A stretch of 64,000 nt of DNA, from assembly GCA_019828545.1 (NCBI GenBank), contig JACVRA010000064.1, forward strand, positions 124,001 through 188,000. Direction: 5' to 3'. A model generated the notes under the pieces. That model searched no databases. It was not told the DNA's origin and worked only from the letters and a program-made list of their open reading frames with translations. The DNA is from Paracamarosporium sp. OC-R06-R3 (Eukaryota > Ascomycota > Dothideomycetes > Pleosporales > Didymosphaeriaceae). Of this stretch, positions 11,168-20,538 are shown piece after piece; position 1 is the first letter of the stretch; each line of letters begins with the position of its first letter. Position numbers and translations under genes: made by a program.

Positions 11168-12693
11168 ATGGCAGCTACCGCTCTTGCAAATCTCCACGCG
11201 ACTGCGCTCACATCACGCAGCGACAACCCATTTTTCCGACGCGAACAGTTGAAGTCACTACATGATACGCTGCGTGACAACTTAAATTCAATACGCGATG
11301 CTATTCGACAAGATCAGAACTGCACGGATGCTGAAATCACTGTCGAGGTTGCGACCGCGCTAAGATGTGTGAAGGAACATTATGCAAAAACCGACCCTAA
11401 GGAGGAACTCGAATACGAGTACAGAGCTGCTCAGGGGAAAGACGCAACAGGCAGAACAGAGCCTTGGGGCGTAGTGTACATTGAGCCGAGTTTGGGACAC
11501 ACACCGCTCTTGAGTGTCATCGGACCGTTAAGCGCGGCGATTGCGGCAGGCAATTGTATTGCGCTGAAGGTAAATCCGAGAGTATTTATAGTGAGAAAGT
11601 GGACTGACATAAAGCCTAGCTAGAGAATACTCCTTCCGTCCTGCCCTCTTTGCTCCGCTCACTCCTTTTGAAAGCGCTGCAAGCGGATGTCTTTCAGATC
11701 GTGACAACATTACCGCCACAACAAACTTCAACGAAATCGCTATTTGTTCTTCAGGGAACACGCATAGACCAACCTGCACATTCACAGCTTGTCTCATCCT
11801 CTGGAAGAGTCATTGCGGTCGTCGATCGCACTGCGGACCTCTCTTCAGCAGCGGAAGCACTCATAGCCGCTCGTTTCAGCTTTGGCGGCACCTCGCCTTA
11901 TGCACCGGATCTTATTCTCGTCAACGAGTTCGCTAAAAAGGACTTCGTGGAACAAGTGCTGAGGCATGCAAGTCGCTACCTTGCAACCACCTCTTCTAAA
12001 GTATCGAAGGAAACACCAACCCCAGCTCCATTATCTAAGAATCACAATACCAGCGAGGCCTTGTCTATACTTATGGATAACAAAGACTGGGAGACGATCG
12101 TGATAACGCAAGGCTCCGTGGGTGCTATCGTCGAGCTCACGAATAGACACACGACACACGTTCCTCTTCCGTCAAGGTCAAACGCATCGATTTTAGCAAT
12201 ATCCGCAATTTCATCGTTAGACTACGCCATTGATCTGATAGCAAATCATTCTGATGACAGATTATCTGCTGCGTATCATTTCGCTGCTCCATCGCACGCA
12301 AAGTACCTCTCTCAGTTCATTCGCTCTGACGTAACATTTGTCAATCATATCCCTGCATCACTTCTTTTGGGACCGGCTGCACCAGTTTCTCACGCAATCG
12401 ATGTCGAGTATAGGTATCGAAAAGAGTACTTTGTGAGAGCATCACCTGTGCTTGTGAGGCCACCTTCTATGAAGACTTTCGCGGATACTACTGCGAAGGA
12501 TGCAGCAAGGCTCCTAGAAGATGCAGCGAAAGAAATCAAGGAGCCGAAGCGGGCTGAGTGGATAGCAATCGGTTTCTTCGAGCAGGGAATCCTCCTTGGG
12601 CTAGGTGTGTATGGGGTGCCATTGCTGACTTGTTTGGGTGCTTCTTTGTTCTTTGGTGTTCGGGCTGGGCTGAGAAGGTGGGCGGTATTATGA
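11168..12693 (+). CDS. aldehyde-dehydrogenase-family protein lacking catalytic residues, C-terminally membrane anchored
   Basis: Two exons (11168-11569, 11620-12693) give about 491 residues with the class-3 (fatty aldehyde) ALDH fold: PWGVVYIEP, IGPLSAAIAAGNCIALK, ENTPSVLPSLL, and a C-terminal hydrophobic segment (about 455-480) followed by RRW, like the tail anchor of ER/peroxisomal fatty aldehyde dehydrogenases. The active-site positions are changed. The usual GQTC with the nucleophilic Cys reads FGGTSP (222-227); the ELGGK general-base block reads SSSGR (193-197); the oxyanion Asn of the N-Y-P region is also gone. As read, it should not oxidise aldehydes by the normal thiohemiacetal route. 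It may be a pseudoenzyme with a structural or NAD-binding role. The frame is intact and spliced normally, so this does not look like simple decay. Confidence 0.85.
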
Positions 12694-12939
12694 AACAATC
12701 TATCGTAACTCTATGTAAACAGATCTTCGAATCATATCACATTGAAATATTTGAACGCAATGCTGGATTTGATACCCATCCCAGCCATTACCATAACAAA
12801 AATCTTCATCAACAGCCACCCCCAACAGCAATAGGGATCTATACTTGACTTGATTTGACATTGAGATAGAAGGAGAAATTGAAGTCGTGGTATAAGATAT
12901 TTTGTTTCAATTCTACGATATAGGCGCGGCGAAATGCTT

Positions 12940-14727
12940 TCATCTTAGAGGTATGATAGGCAGGCTAACCCAATTGACATACCTCTCGCTGAAGGTAACA
13001 TGATTCATTCCTGCAAACTTCTTCTCACTCCGATCCTCAGGATGGTTGTGTTGGAAGATACCACTGCCTTGCGTATCGCCGCTGCTTACCTCAAAAACGA
13101 TCTTACCACCCTTCTCCACTACGACGTTAGTCGGCCAGATCTCAACATCTACCGGATAGATTTCACCCGGTATGACGGGCTGCACATCGGTGCTGAAGTA
13201 GTCGCGGTGCGGCAGCCATTCTCGATGTCGTGGATGCGACGGGTTGGTTTTACGCAGGCTGACGCGTAACCAGCCTTTGGCCAGGGGGATTGGGTCGCCT
13301 GCTGTGCCGGTGTAATGAACTTCTTCACCAGATGGAGAGATATAGCGTAGGGTTAGGAAGAGGTCAATGTCTGAGGGCGTGGGACCGCTAGAATGAGGTG
13401 ACATGGACACATTGAGATGTGCCACGATGTGCCCGGTAATCTCAGTCTCTTGCTCGAACGGTGGCGTGGTAAATTGTAGCAGTTTGGGGTCCTCAAGCGA
13501 ACCGAGAGCTTCATAGGACAGCTTGCGTGGGTTCGTGATAATAGGTTGGACTTGGGTCAGTGATTGATCCAGCGTGAGGTAGAACTTGGTATACTGCGTG
13601 CGGGCGATCGGCCACTCGCTCTCTGTTCTGCGCTCGTAGACTTTTTCTGCTTGTGCATCGTCAAAGCCAACATTCCCTTTCCTCAGAACAAGGTCCACAG
13701 CTGGAATTTTGCCTTTGACGCTCCATCCGACACGGTCGTCACCCTTGAGAAAAGCATCCAGGAAGCTTTTTTGCACCTCCACCTCTTCTGTATAATAGAA
13801 CGGTAAATCATGTCGACCGGTAATAACGCGAAGATATTTAAACTCGGATCCTGCCTGCATGTAGCCTTCAACGTTGCCACGAAGATGTAAAAGAATACCA
13901 CCCCAATTGGCTACCGAGAGCAGTGGCACTTGAATGTCGCCCATGTCGTATTCCTTACTAGCGTAGTACTCATCATCTCGGAACTTGTTTTCTAAATTAT
14001 CGATGTTTTGGTCCTGCCTGTTCTTCTCACGCTCTTCATCGGACGCATCTCCGTCCACGCAATCAGGACCCCAATTGCGTGCCGCCCGACCAGGCAGACC
14101 GTACTGGTTGGATACGACCTGGCGATTCCACCAAAAATTGATGAACTTATTTGAGAAGATACCTCCATGACGACATCGATCGCGGTAGTAGTCACTCATG
14201 CCTTCCCAAGGCACAATCGCTGCCAGCCCTTTCGGTTGACGCGCAGCAACACGCCATTGCGATCCTGCATAATAGCTAATGCCAAGAAGACCGACTTTTC
14301 CAGATGACCACAACTGCTCGGCAGCCCATTCAACCACGTCGAAGAAGGCTTCGCTGGTACCACGGGACATTGTATCAAGGAAGCCAGGCGATTGTCCAAG
14401 CCCGCGTTCGTCTGCTCGCACGATAGCGTATCCATGCTTGGTCCAGAATCCAGGATCGGGCGTTTCCCATGCAGAGTGTGCCGAATGATGTTCGGGATTC
14501 ACTTCGGAAAAGGATTTGGCGTGGAAGTCCTTGTAATGAATGTCCTTGCCATATGGTCCGTAGGTGACAAGAACAGGGAATTTCTCACCGGCAGCTTTCG
14601 GACGGTATATGTTGCAGCGAATGATGCCAGTTGAGCCCGTTTTCAAGGGCACCACGGCATTCTCTTCGAAAACGTACGGATACGACGTATCGTCTACCTT
14701 GTGCGCATCTTTGACTTGGGGAGGCAT
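12940..14727 (-). CDS. CocE/NonD-family serine hydrolase
   Basis: One uninterrupted exon of 595 codons. The N-terminal alpha/beta-hydrolase (X-Pro dipeptidyl-peptidase S15 type) carries VRADERGLGQSPG at 103-115 and the nucleophile elbow GISYYAG with Ser151. TGRHDLPFYY is a candidate for the His. A C-terminal galactose-binding-like beta domain starts near residue 370 and includes GHIVAHLNVSMSPHSSGPTPSDIDLFL. Bacterial CocE has an Asp in a GWYD-like motif; the equivalent block here reads VANWGG, so the acid residue must lie elsewhere. Family members cleave esters and amides such as cocaine and beta-lactam precursors. In this setting it may release an aromatic acid from an ester or amide. The gene is convergent with the ALDH-like gene. 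Confidence 0.87.
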   Translation of the reverse strand: MPPQVKDAHKVDDTSYPYVFEENAVVPLKTGSTGIIRCNIYRPKAAGEKFPVLVTYGPYGKDIHYKDFHAKSFSEVNPEHHSAHSAWETPDPGFWTKHGYAIVRADERGLGQSPGFLDTMSRGTSEAFFDVVEWAAEQLWSSGKVGLLGISYYAGSQWRVAARQPKGLAAIVPWEGMSDYYRDRCRHGGIFSNKFINFWWNRQVVSNQYGLPGRAARNWGPDCVDGDASDEEREKNRQDQNIDNLENKFRDDEYYASKEYDMGDIQVPLLSVANWGGILLHLRGNVEGYMQAGSEFKYLRVITGRHDLPFYYTEEVEVQKSFLDAFLKGDDRVGWSVKGKIPAVDLVLRKGNVGFDDAQAEKVYERRTESEWPIARTQYTKFYLTLDQSLTQVQPIITNPRKLSYEALGSLEDPKLLQFTTPPFEQETEITGHIVAHLNVSMSPHSSGPTPSDIDLFLTLRYISPSGEEVHYTGTAGDPIPLAKGWLRVSLRKTNPSHPRHREWLPHRDYFSTDVQPVIPGEIYPVDVEIWPTNVVVEKGGKIVFEVSSGDTQGSGIFQHNHPEDRSEKKFAGMNHVTFSERYVNWVSLPIIPLR

Positions 14728-15045
14728 GACGAGCGTGGTGCACTTTTTGTTCCTGGACTTCGACCAACAGGTGAAGGGTCTGAGGTATATACAGTGACTG
14801 CATGGCGAATTTAGGCTCCACTATGGAGCGATCACACAGCGCGGTCTTGCCGACGCCGGTTGGAGTACGAGGGGATGGATGTTGAGCTCGGGATGTGGGG
14901 GAAGACACGAGATCAGCACACTAACCGCTTTTTCACTCAGCCGCGGCAGAAACAACGGAATGCCTCTACCTTGGAGCAAAAACGCCCGTACTGAACATGG
15001 ACAATGGTAACGTACGGCAATACGAAGAGTTAATTAAATTTGCAG
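14728..15045. promoter_or_regulatory. promoter of the CocE gene
   Basis: 318 bp between the CocE start and the cupin stop. It holds one exact cluster element at 14888-14900. No gene is seen. Confidence 0.5.
14888..14900 (+). promoter_or_regulatory. cluster element copy 4 (TCGGGATGTGGGG)
   Basis: Exact match, 161 bp upstream of the CocE start codon on the opposite strand. It is identical over 14 bases (with the preceding C) to copy 5 in the regulator/dioxygenase promoter. Confidence 0.6.
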
Positions 15046-15615
15046 CTATTCTGACTTTTTGACGCCCTCCATATCGCCGTAGTCCTCGTCCAGCTTCTTA
15101 CCACCCACTTCAACTGGCTCACAAGGCTGCAGCACGAAAGCTACTCTCGCCCATTCCGTTGGATGATTATTCCTCCATGCATGCATTGTGCCCCTCTGAA
15201 CCGCTATGTCACCACGCTTCATCGGTCTGACCTCTCCAGAGTCCAGTACAAGGTCTACTTCGCCTTCCAAGATAATGCCGTAGTCCAATGATACCGTTCG
15301 ATGCATGGGCGACGTAAACGCGGGGTGCATATCAACAATACGAAGGACGGTGCCGCCGTGATTTACGAGCCCTGGTGCTGATTCTAGGAATGATTTGTAC
15401 GCGTCCAAATCTTCGTCTCCATTCAATTGAGCTGGAAACTTCTTTGTGACGTAGCCCTGGCGAAAGACGGCGCCGGGGATGATTTGTGTAGGGTTTCGCT
15501 CTGGCAGCGCATCGGAGAATATGGCTTTTCCGGTCGTTTCATCATGAGTCGTGATGTGACGGTTGAGACTTGGGAGAGGGCTCTCCTGTGCAGCAGGCTT
15601 GACTCTTTGTGCCAT
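15046..15615 (-). CDS. single-domain cupin protein
   Basis: About 189 residues from the ATG at 15615 (MAQRVKPAAQESPLP); an in-frame ATG at 15702 would add 29 residues. A conserved beta-barrel cupin is visible: HPAFTSPMHRTVSLDYGIILEGEVDLVLDSGE as the first cupin motif and GDIAVQRGTMHAWRN as the second, keeping histidines able to bind one metal ion. Small cupins of this kind accompany fungal catabolic and secondary-metabolite clusters, where they act as dioxygenases, isomerases, decarboxylases or binding proteins; the exact reaction cannot be read from sequence. It is divergent from the FAH-family gene across 342 bp. Confidence 0.83.
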   Translation of the reverse strand: MAQRVKPAAQESPLPSLNRHITTHDETTGKAIFSDALPERNPTQIIPGAVFRQGYVTKKFPAQLNGDEDLDAYKSFLESAPGLVNHGGTVLRIVDMHPAFTSPMHRTVSLDYGIILEGEVDLVLDSGEVRPMKRGDIAVQRGTMHAWRNNHPTEWARVAFVLQPCEPVEVGGKKLDEDYGDMEGVKKSE

Positions 15616-15957
15616 AATGCGGTCGTTCGTCTGGAAAGATGGATTTTGAATCGTATGAAAATCAATGGCCGAAGGCGCAATTTGTAGATTGCAAGCCCAC
15701 ATTCAAAACATGACCGTTAACAGGAGTCGGCATATGGAAAAATCCTTTCCTCTTTCGGGATCTTACCGTTGCGTGTTTACCCCGGATCCACAAGCACCCG
15801 AGGTGGAGAGCTGTCTCCGAAGCTAGGCCGGGTGTACACAGTTGATTGAAGAGGTGTCTGACTCTTCGTGTGCTTTTTGTGGATCATTATGCAGCGAGAG
15901 TAATTCAAAATCAAAATATCAATTTCTAGGTTCCGCAGCAGGACTTTGCACGCAAAT
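15616..15957. promoter_or_regulatory. bidirectional promoter, cupin / FAH-family gene
   Basis: 342 bp between divergent starts. No exact cluster element is present. Two weak relatives occur: a reverse-strand TTTGAATGTGGGC at 15695-15707 (10 of 13 positions) and TCGGCATATGGAA at 15727-15739, which resembles the variant at 11027-11041. Control by the same regulator is less certain here. Confidence 0.4.
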
Positions 15958-17169
15958 ATGGTCGAAAGATACGCTTCGCATTTCGGAATCAATAACATCC
16001 CATACGGGATCGCACGCTCTTCCAAAAGAACCTCTCCTCAAGCCGTTACGCGAATTGGTGATGAGGTCATATTTTTGGCGGAGCTTTCTAAAGAAGCACC
16101 TTTCACAGATATCTCAGAACCTCTCTCTTCTATATTTGCCGAAAAGACGCTCAACACCTTCGCCGCTCTACTTGACGATGTTCACATTCACGTTCGAGCA
16201 GCCATACAAGAAGCATACAAGAGCGGTCTTCACAAAGAATACTCGGAAGATATCAAAGATGTGACCCTATCAGTACCAGTCCAAGTGGGTGATTTTACAG
16301 ATTTTTCTGTGTCACGCGAGCACGTAACGAACGCACCAAAAGCACTCTTTGGCAAGGCTCAATTGCCTGTTACGTTCCATAACTTTCCCATGGGCTACGC
16401 AGGCCGCTGTTCCTCCATTTATCCCTCCGGTACACCCATCACCCGGCCGGTAGGCCAATTCTTAGAAAGCGGCCAGGCTACCTTCGGTGCATCAAAAGCA
16501 CTGGACTACGAGCTCGAAATTGGAGCAATCGTAGGTCGTCCGCTCGGATCCGAAGCCGAAGTCCACGCAAAAGATATGGACAACCATATCTTCGGCATCG
16601 TCCTTGTCAACGACTGGAGCTCGCGCGATATCCAAGGCTGCGAGATGAGAGACCCCCTCGGTCCTTTCAAAGGGAAGAACTTTGCCACATCAATGTCACC
16701 GTGGATAGTAACATTGGAAGCTCTAAAGGCTTTTGAGACACCTGCGCCTGCTCACGAGGAGCCTGTGGCACACTACCTAGATGATCCAAATAGCACTTCG
16801 TACAATCTTACTATCGAGGCAGAAATAGTGCGGAAGAACACGACAACGACAGTGTGCAAAGTTGGATTTGCGCATATGTACTGGACATTTAGGCAGATGC
16901 TTGCACATAATGCAATTGGTGGGTGCCCACTCAATACGGGGGATTTGGTCGCTTCTGGGACGGTTTCGGGATCGGCCGAGTCGGAGTTAGCTTGCTTGAT
17001 GGAGCTGACATTGAATGGAATGGAGCCTAAGAAACTAAGTGATGGGTCTGAGTTACGATACCTAGAAGATGGAGATACCGTGCGTTTTACCGCTATTGCT
17101 GGCGATCCGAGTGCTGGTGTTGGATTTGGGGAATGCGTGGGTGTGATTAGACCTGCTCGACTCTCCTGA
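15958..17169 (+). CDS. fumarylacetoacetase-family C-C hydrolase
   Basis: A single-exon gene of 403 codons from MVERYASHFG. It has the full FAH layout: a small SH3-like N-terminal domain and a metal-dependent hydrolase domain from about residue 105. The catalytic set is intact: VGDFTDFSVSREHVTN with metal-ligand Asp115 and catalytic His122, LDYELEIGAIVG with Glu185 and Glu187, NDWSSRDIQ with Asp219, then GPFKGKNFATSMSPW and LVASGTVSG. True FAH splits fumarylacetoacetate in tyrosine breakdown. No homogentisate dioxygenase or maleylacetoacetate isomerase lies nearby, and the neighbour at 20.5 kb is an extradiol dioxygenase, so I infer hydrolysis of another 2,4-diketo acid from ring cleavage. A housekeeping FAH copy cannot be excluded. 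Confidence 0.88.
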   Translation: MVERYASHFGINNIPYGIARSSKRTSPQAVTRIGDEVIFLAELSKEAPFTDISEPLSSIFAEKTLNTFAALLDDVHIHVRAAIQEAYKSGLHKEYSEDIKDVTLSVPVQVGDFTDFSVSREHVTNAPKALFGKAQLPVTFHNFPMGYAGRCSSIYPSGTPITRPVGQFLESGQATFGASKALDYELEIGAIVGRPLGSEAEVHAKDMDNHIFGIVLVNDWSSRDIQGCEMRDPLGPFKGKNFATSMSPWIVTLEALKAFETPAPAHEEPVAHYLDDPNSTSYNLTIEAEIVRKNTTTTVCKVGFAHMYWTFRQMLAHNAIGGCPLNTGDLVASGTVSGSAESELACLMELTLNGMEPKKLSDGSELRYLEDGDTVRFTAIAGDPSAGVGFGECVGVIRPARLS

Positions 17170-17388
17170 GCGAGTGCAACAGTTAGGTCTCAAACTTAAC
17201 TGAGTAGATTGGCAAAAGAACTCACTTTATCCTACTTCAAATCTCTCATTCAAAAGTACGCTGCATATGCATTACTTTGCTTAGTTACAGCTTGCTATAC
17301 TTGATAAATAGCCTTATAATTTGTATTTTACAAGCGATCGTTACAATGGACGTTCCTCCGAAGGAATGATTGTGAGTGTGATGGGCTA

Positions 17389-20178
17389 TTACTTCGATGC
17401 AGAGCGAAGAACTTCCATCAACTGCACCAGGCTCTCAGCAAGAGGTGGGCAAGATCCGCTAACAGGTCCGTGGTTGTGTCGTAATAAGTGCGATACTGAA
17501 CCGATGACCTGGGCAGCATCCCGGAGGTGTATAATTTCTTGGGTAGTGTTGTCACGTATGGCAAACTCTCCACGATTGAGCTTGACAAATCTTTTGACAT
17601 CCCTGTCCTCGGTCTCACCAAGAACAATGACTTGGGTATTGATGTTCGACTCCTGGTTTGTGTCGTCCGTTGTGCGTTTGAGCAGACCATAAACCCATAA
17701 AACAAGACCAGCATGGTATACAGCCATTGCGTAAAAGTTTTGTAAATTTCCCTGCGATGATGCGTCGGAAAGTTTGAGGATCTGTGATGCGTGCACTATC
17801 GCCTGCCTTGCTCCTGCCGTCGATGTCCAACTTCGTATCGAGGGATAGACATGCCGCGCTTCATCAGGACCCGCAATACCGGCAAACGTCTGTACGTCAT
17901 CCAAAGGTGCATTTAGATGCATGAGCAACATTTCGACGATGACTAGTTCATGATTCCGATCGGAATCACAGTTGATTCGAAAGTCCTCGCAAAGCTTTGT
18001 TAACTCTTGCTGTCGTGAAGAAAGTAGCAAGTTGTCAGCAAACTGCTTCTTAAAGGTCAGCGCATGGAGCTGTCTGAATTCCCAGATCATGCCCCATATC
18101 ATGTACAAATAAGCTGCGCTGACTGCAGGACACAGCTTGAGATATTCAAGATCCTCCATGCAATCGAAAAGTGTTGGTCTTTTTGCTGTTGCCACCGAGG
18201 TGGATAAGAACGTAGCTTTCCATGCCGTGGCTGAAGGTGCTTGCCATAACGCATCTGAATAGGGCAGTGGCAATTTCATCTCGGCATACGATATCAACGG
18301 CGGCTTGAGCAGGGCCATAGAAGACTGCCGATCGAACTCGAAATACCTGTATACAAGGCGGAGCCAAGATTCCTGAAGGACCCACTCCTTCCATTTCTTT
18401 TGCAATATCGGGCCTTCGTCATCAGGATTTGGATGAATTTTCTTCCAAATAGAACGGCTAAACCAACCTCCACGGCGGAGCATGGTAATTGGTGGCTGGA
18501 GGAAGCTTTCCGCGATCTCCATTTTGCGGCTTATGCCACTCCACATGCCAACCTCACATAGCAGAAGCTGCATCTAGAATACCAACTTGGGTATTAGTCG
18601 ATCAGGATTCGCCATATCAATCTGCTTTTGAACATACCTGTAGGTATTGTATATCACGGATAGAGCTGTTGTCCTCGTCGATGGATTTGGCCATTGCGAC
18701 ACGCGCTACTTCGTGGAGAGCAAGACCCAGCTTCTGTAGAAGATCATCTGGGGCTGAAAAGGAGCCTCCAGCGATAATACAGACGAGGAGCAATGGATGA
18801 ACCTGGGCAGGCGAGAACGTTGGAAGATGGAAGTAAAATTCGGAATTGGTAATGGTGGAAGTGAAGAAGACTTGGATCATGCCATCCAGCAACTCGAGGG
18901 AAGGAAATCCAGCAGCGATACGTTTTGAGTTATCTGCACTAGAGCTTGCTAGAACCAAGGCGAGAATTCTATCTCTAGCAGTATAGGACAACCGCTCGCT
19001 TGTAACGTTACGAGGAGGTATATGCGAAGGCGATTGACTTTCACTTTCTCCATCGGGAAAAGCTAGATTTGATTCCCCTGCGATCACCGGATTGGTCTTG
19101 CTCCTTGGCATGTAACGCCATACGCTCCGATCAAATGCTTTTGCCCGGTCTGCAGCTGCCGAGTCTTGCGGTCTAGACTGGGCGTGCTGTTCATTTGCGT
19201 GAACATCGCGGGAGATACTTTCAGTGTGAGGATTCTCTTGTGTAAGAATCTGGTCAAATTGACCAAAGTCAATGCCGCTAAAATCTAGGTCCCAGTTGAA
19301 ACTCTGCTCGAGAGGCCCTCGTGGTGTGGCGTAACCAGAAAGAGAAGTCTCTAAAGGTGCCATGTATCGGAGGAAGTCTGGTAAAAGAGCATCACCTGGA
19401 GACCCTTCACTGAAAGGCATATCGGTATTTCGTATGAACAGAGAGAGTGGCTCTGAATCTTGTGTTGTACTCAGCGGTGCACCTCCAAGATTCGGCTCCA
19501 TACTCTCCATACCTCCCCAAGCTGGCGGCATATGTTGGGGTGCAACCATAACTGCTTCCTCCACTGTCGATTCTGAGTGATCAAGTGAGGTGGTCGGATC
19601 AGCAGCCAAAGTGCGTGGCGACCGGGACTCATAGTTGTTAGAAAGATCCAGTAAGTCTCGCGCGGCGTCAAGCTCTTGAGCGGCATCATATCCCTCATGT
19701 TCTGGCGCTGATAGGCGACAATCAAGGTTTTTTTGCCGACACCTGCGGCAAGGCTTCTCGTCTTCGCACTTTAGGTGGCTTCTAGAGCATTCGTCGCATG
19801 CTTGACCAACTCGACTCTGGTGAGTAGCTTCTGTACGTGAACGCTTCCGGCCAGTCTCTGAGTTATGGTTGGCAACGTGTCTTTTAAGCAAGTCGCTATC
19901 TCTTTTTTAGCCACGGAGCGTTGCAAATACATTGAAGTGCTGCTTACACTCTCGCAAAGCATTTGGAACAAGTTGGGCACACATAAGGTCTCTGCTTGGT
20001 ATCTAGCCTTGTAAGCTTAGTTCTCAAGTTCAAGAATAGCTATGCATCTCTTACGTGATCGAACGTGACGCATCAAGTGGTCAATACGAATGAATGATCG
20101 CTTACACGTGCTACATTGAAAGAGCCGTTCCTTCGCTTCCGCTTCGGGCATGGCGGCAGCATTTGGGGTGGTTTCCAT
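17389..20178 (-). CDS. cluster regulator: two C2H2 fingers plus a Zn2Cys6 domain
   Basis: Four exons on the minus strand (20055-20178, 19948-20002, 18638-19895, 17389-18573) join in frame to about 873 residues. Finger 1 has Cys22, Cys25, His38 and His42; the linker HTKQRPY leads to finger 2 with Cys50, Cys53, His66 and His70. A Zn2Cys6 cluster follows (Cys93, 96, 103, 109, 112, 119; ACDECSRSHLKCEDEKPC). The rest is a fungal transcription-factor middle homology region with a long acidic/serine linker. An in-frame ATG at 20208 would add ten residues. The small exons 1-3 were joined by following the finger pattern. It is divergent from the extradiol dioxygenase gene, with an exact cluster element between them, which suggests autoregulation. 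It is the only regulator within the cluster. Confidence 0.88.
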
Positions 20179-20208
20179 GGTCTCTCTTTGTCGCGTCAGC
20201 ACCGGCAC

Positions 20209-20538
20209 GGCCGGATTGGATAGGGTATCGGGGCAGAATGTGGAGAAATATCTGGGGAAAGCAGAAAATATGGGGTGATGTGGAGGGACGAGAAAGGAAG
20301 CATGCGCAGCTTGAGACCTCGGCTAGCGGTCTTTGGCTTCCCCCACATCCCGAGAATGCCATTAGCACCATGCCGATAGTCAAGTCTGGCATAGCATTGC
20401 TCCATATTAGTTCAGAGTATACTATATGCTTTCGTCTTTTATAAAAAGACAAGAGTATCTCGTTCAGCAAACTTGAGAATCGAGCACGTGACCATTATCT
20501 TCACTGGTCCGATTTACTGGACAATCACTACAAACGAG
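20209..20538. promoter_or_regulatory. bidirectional promoter, regulator / extradiol dioxygenase
   Basis: 330 bp. It carries one exact cluster element on the minus strand at 20341-20353 and two partial copies on the plus strand: GCAGAATGTGGAG at 20233-20245 and GGGTGATGTGGAG at 20273-20285. The partial copies keep the ATGTGGAG half but lose the CGG. A GCACGTGAC box lies at 20484-20492. Confidence 0.6.
20341..20353 (-). promoter_or_regulatory. cluster element copy 5 (TCGGGATGTGGGG, minus strand)
   Basis: Exact match on the minus strand, 163 bp from the regulator start and 186 bp from the dioxygenase start. It has the same 13 bases as copy 4 in front of CocE. Confidence 0.6.

Noticed and set aside
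15958..17169. Homogentisate (tyrosine) degradation cluster
   Set aside because: FAH is present, but homogentisate dioxygenase, maleylacetoacetate isomerase and 4-hydroxyphenylpyruvate dioxygenase are not; the other enzymes fit extradiol cleavage better.
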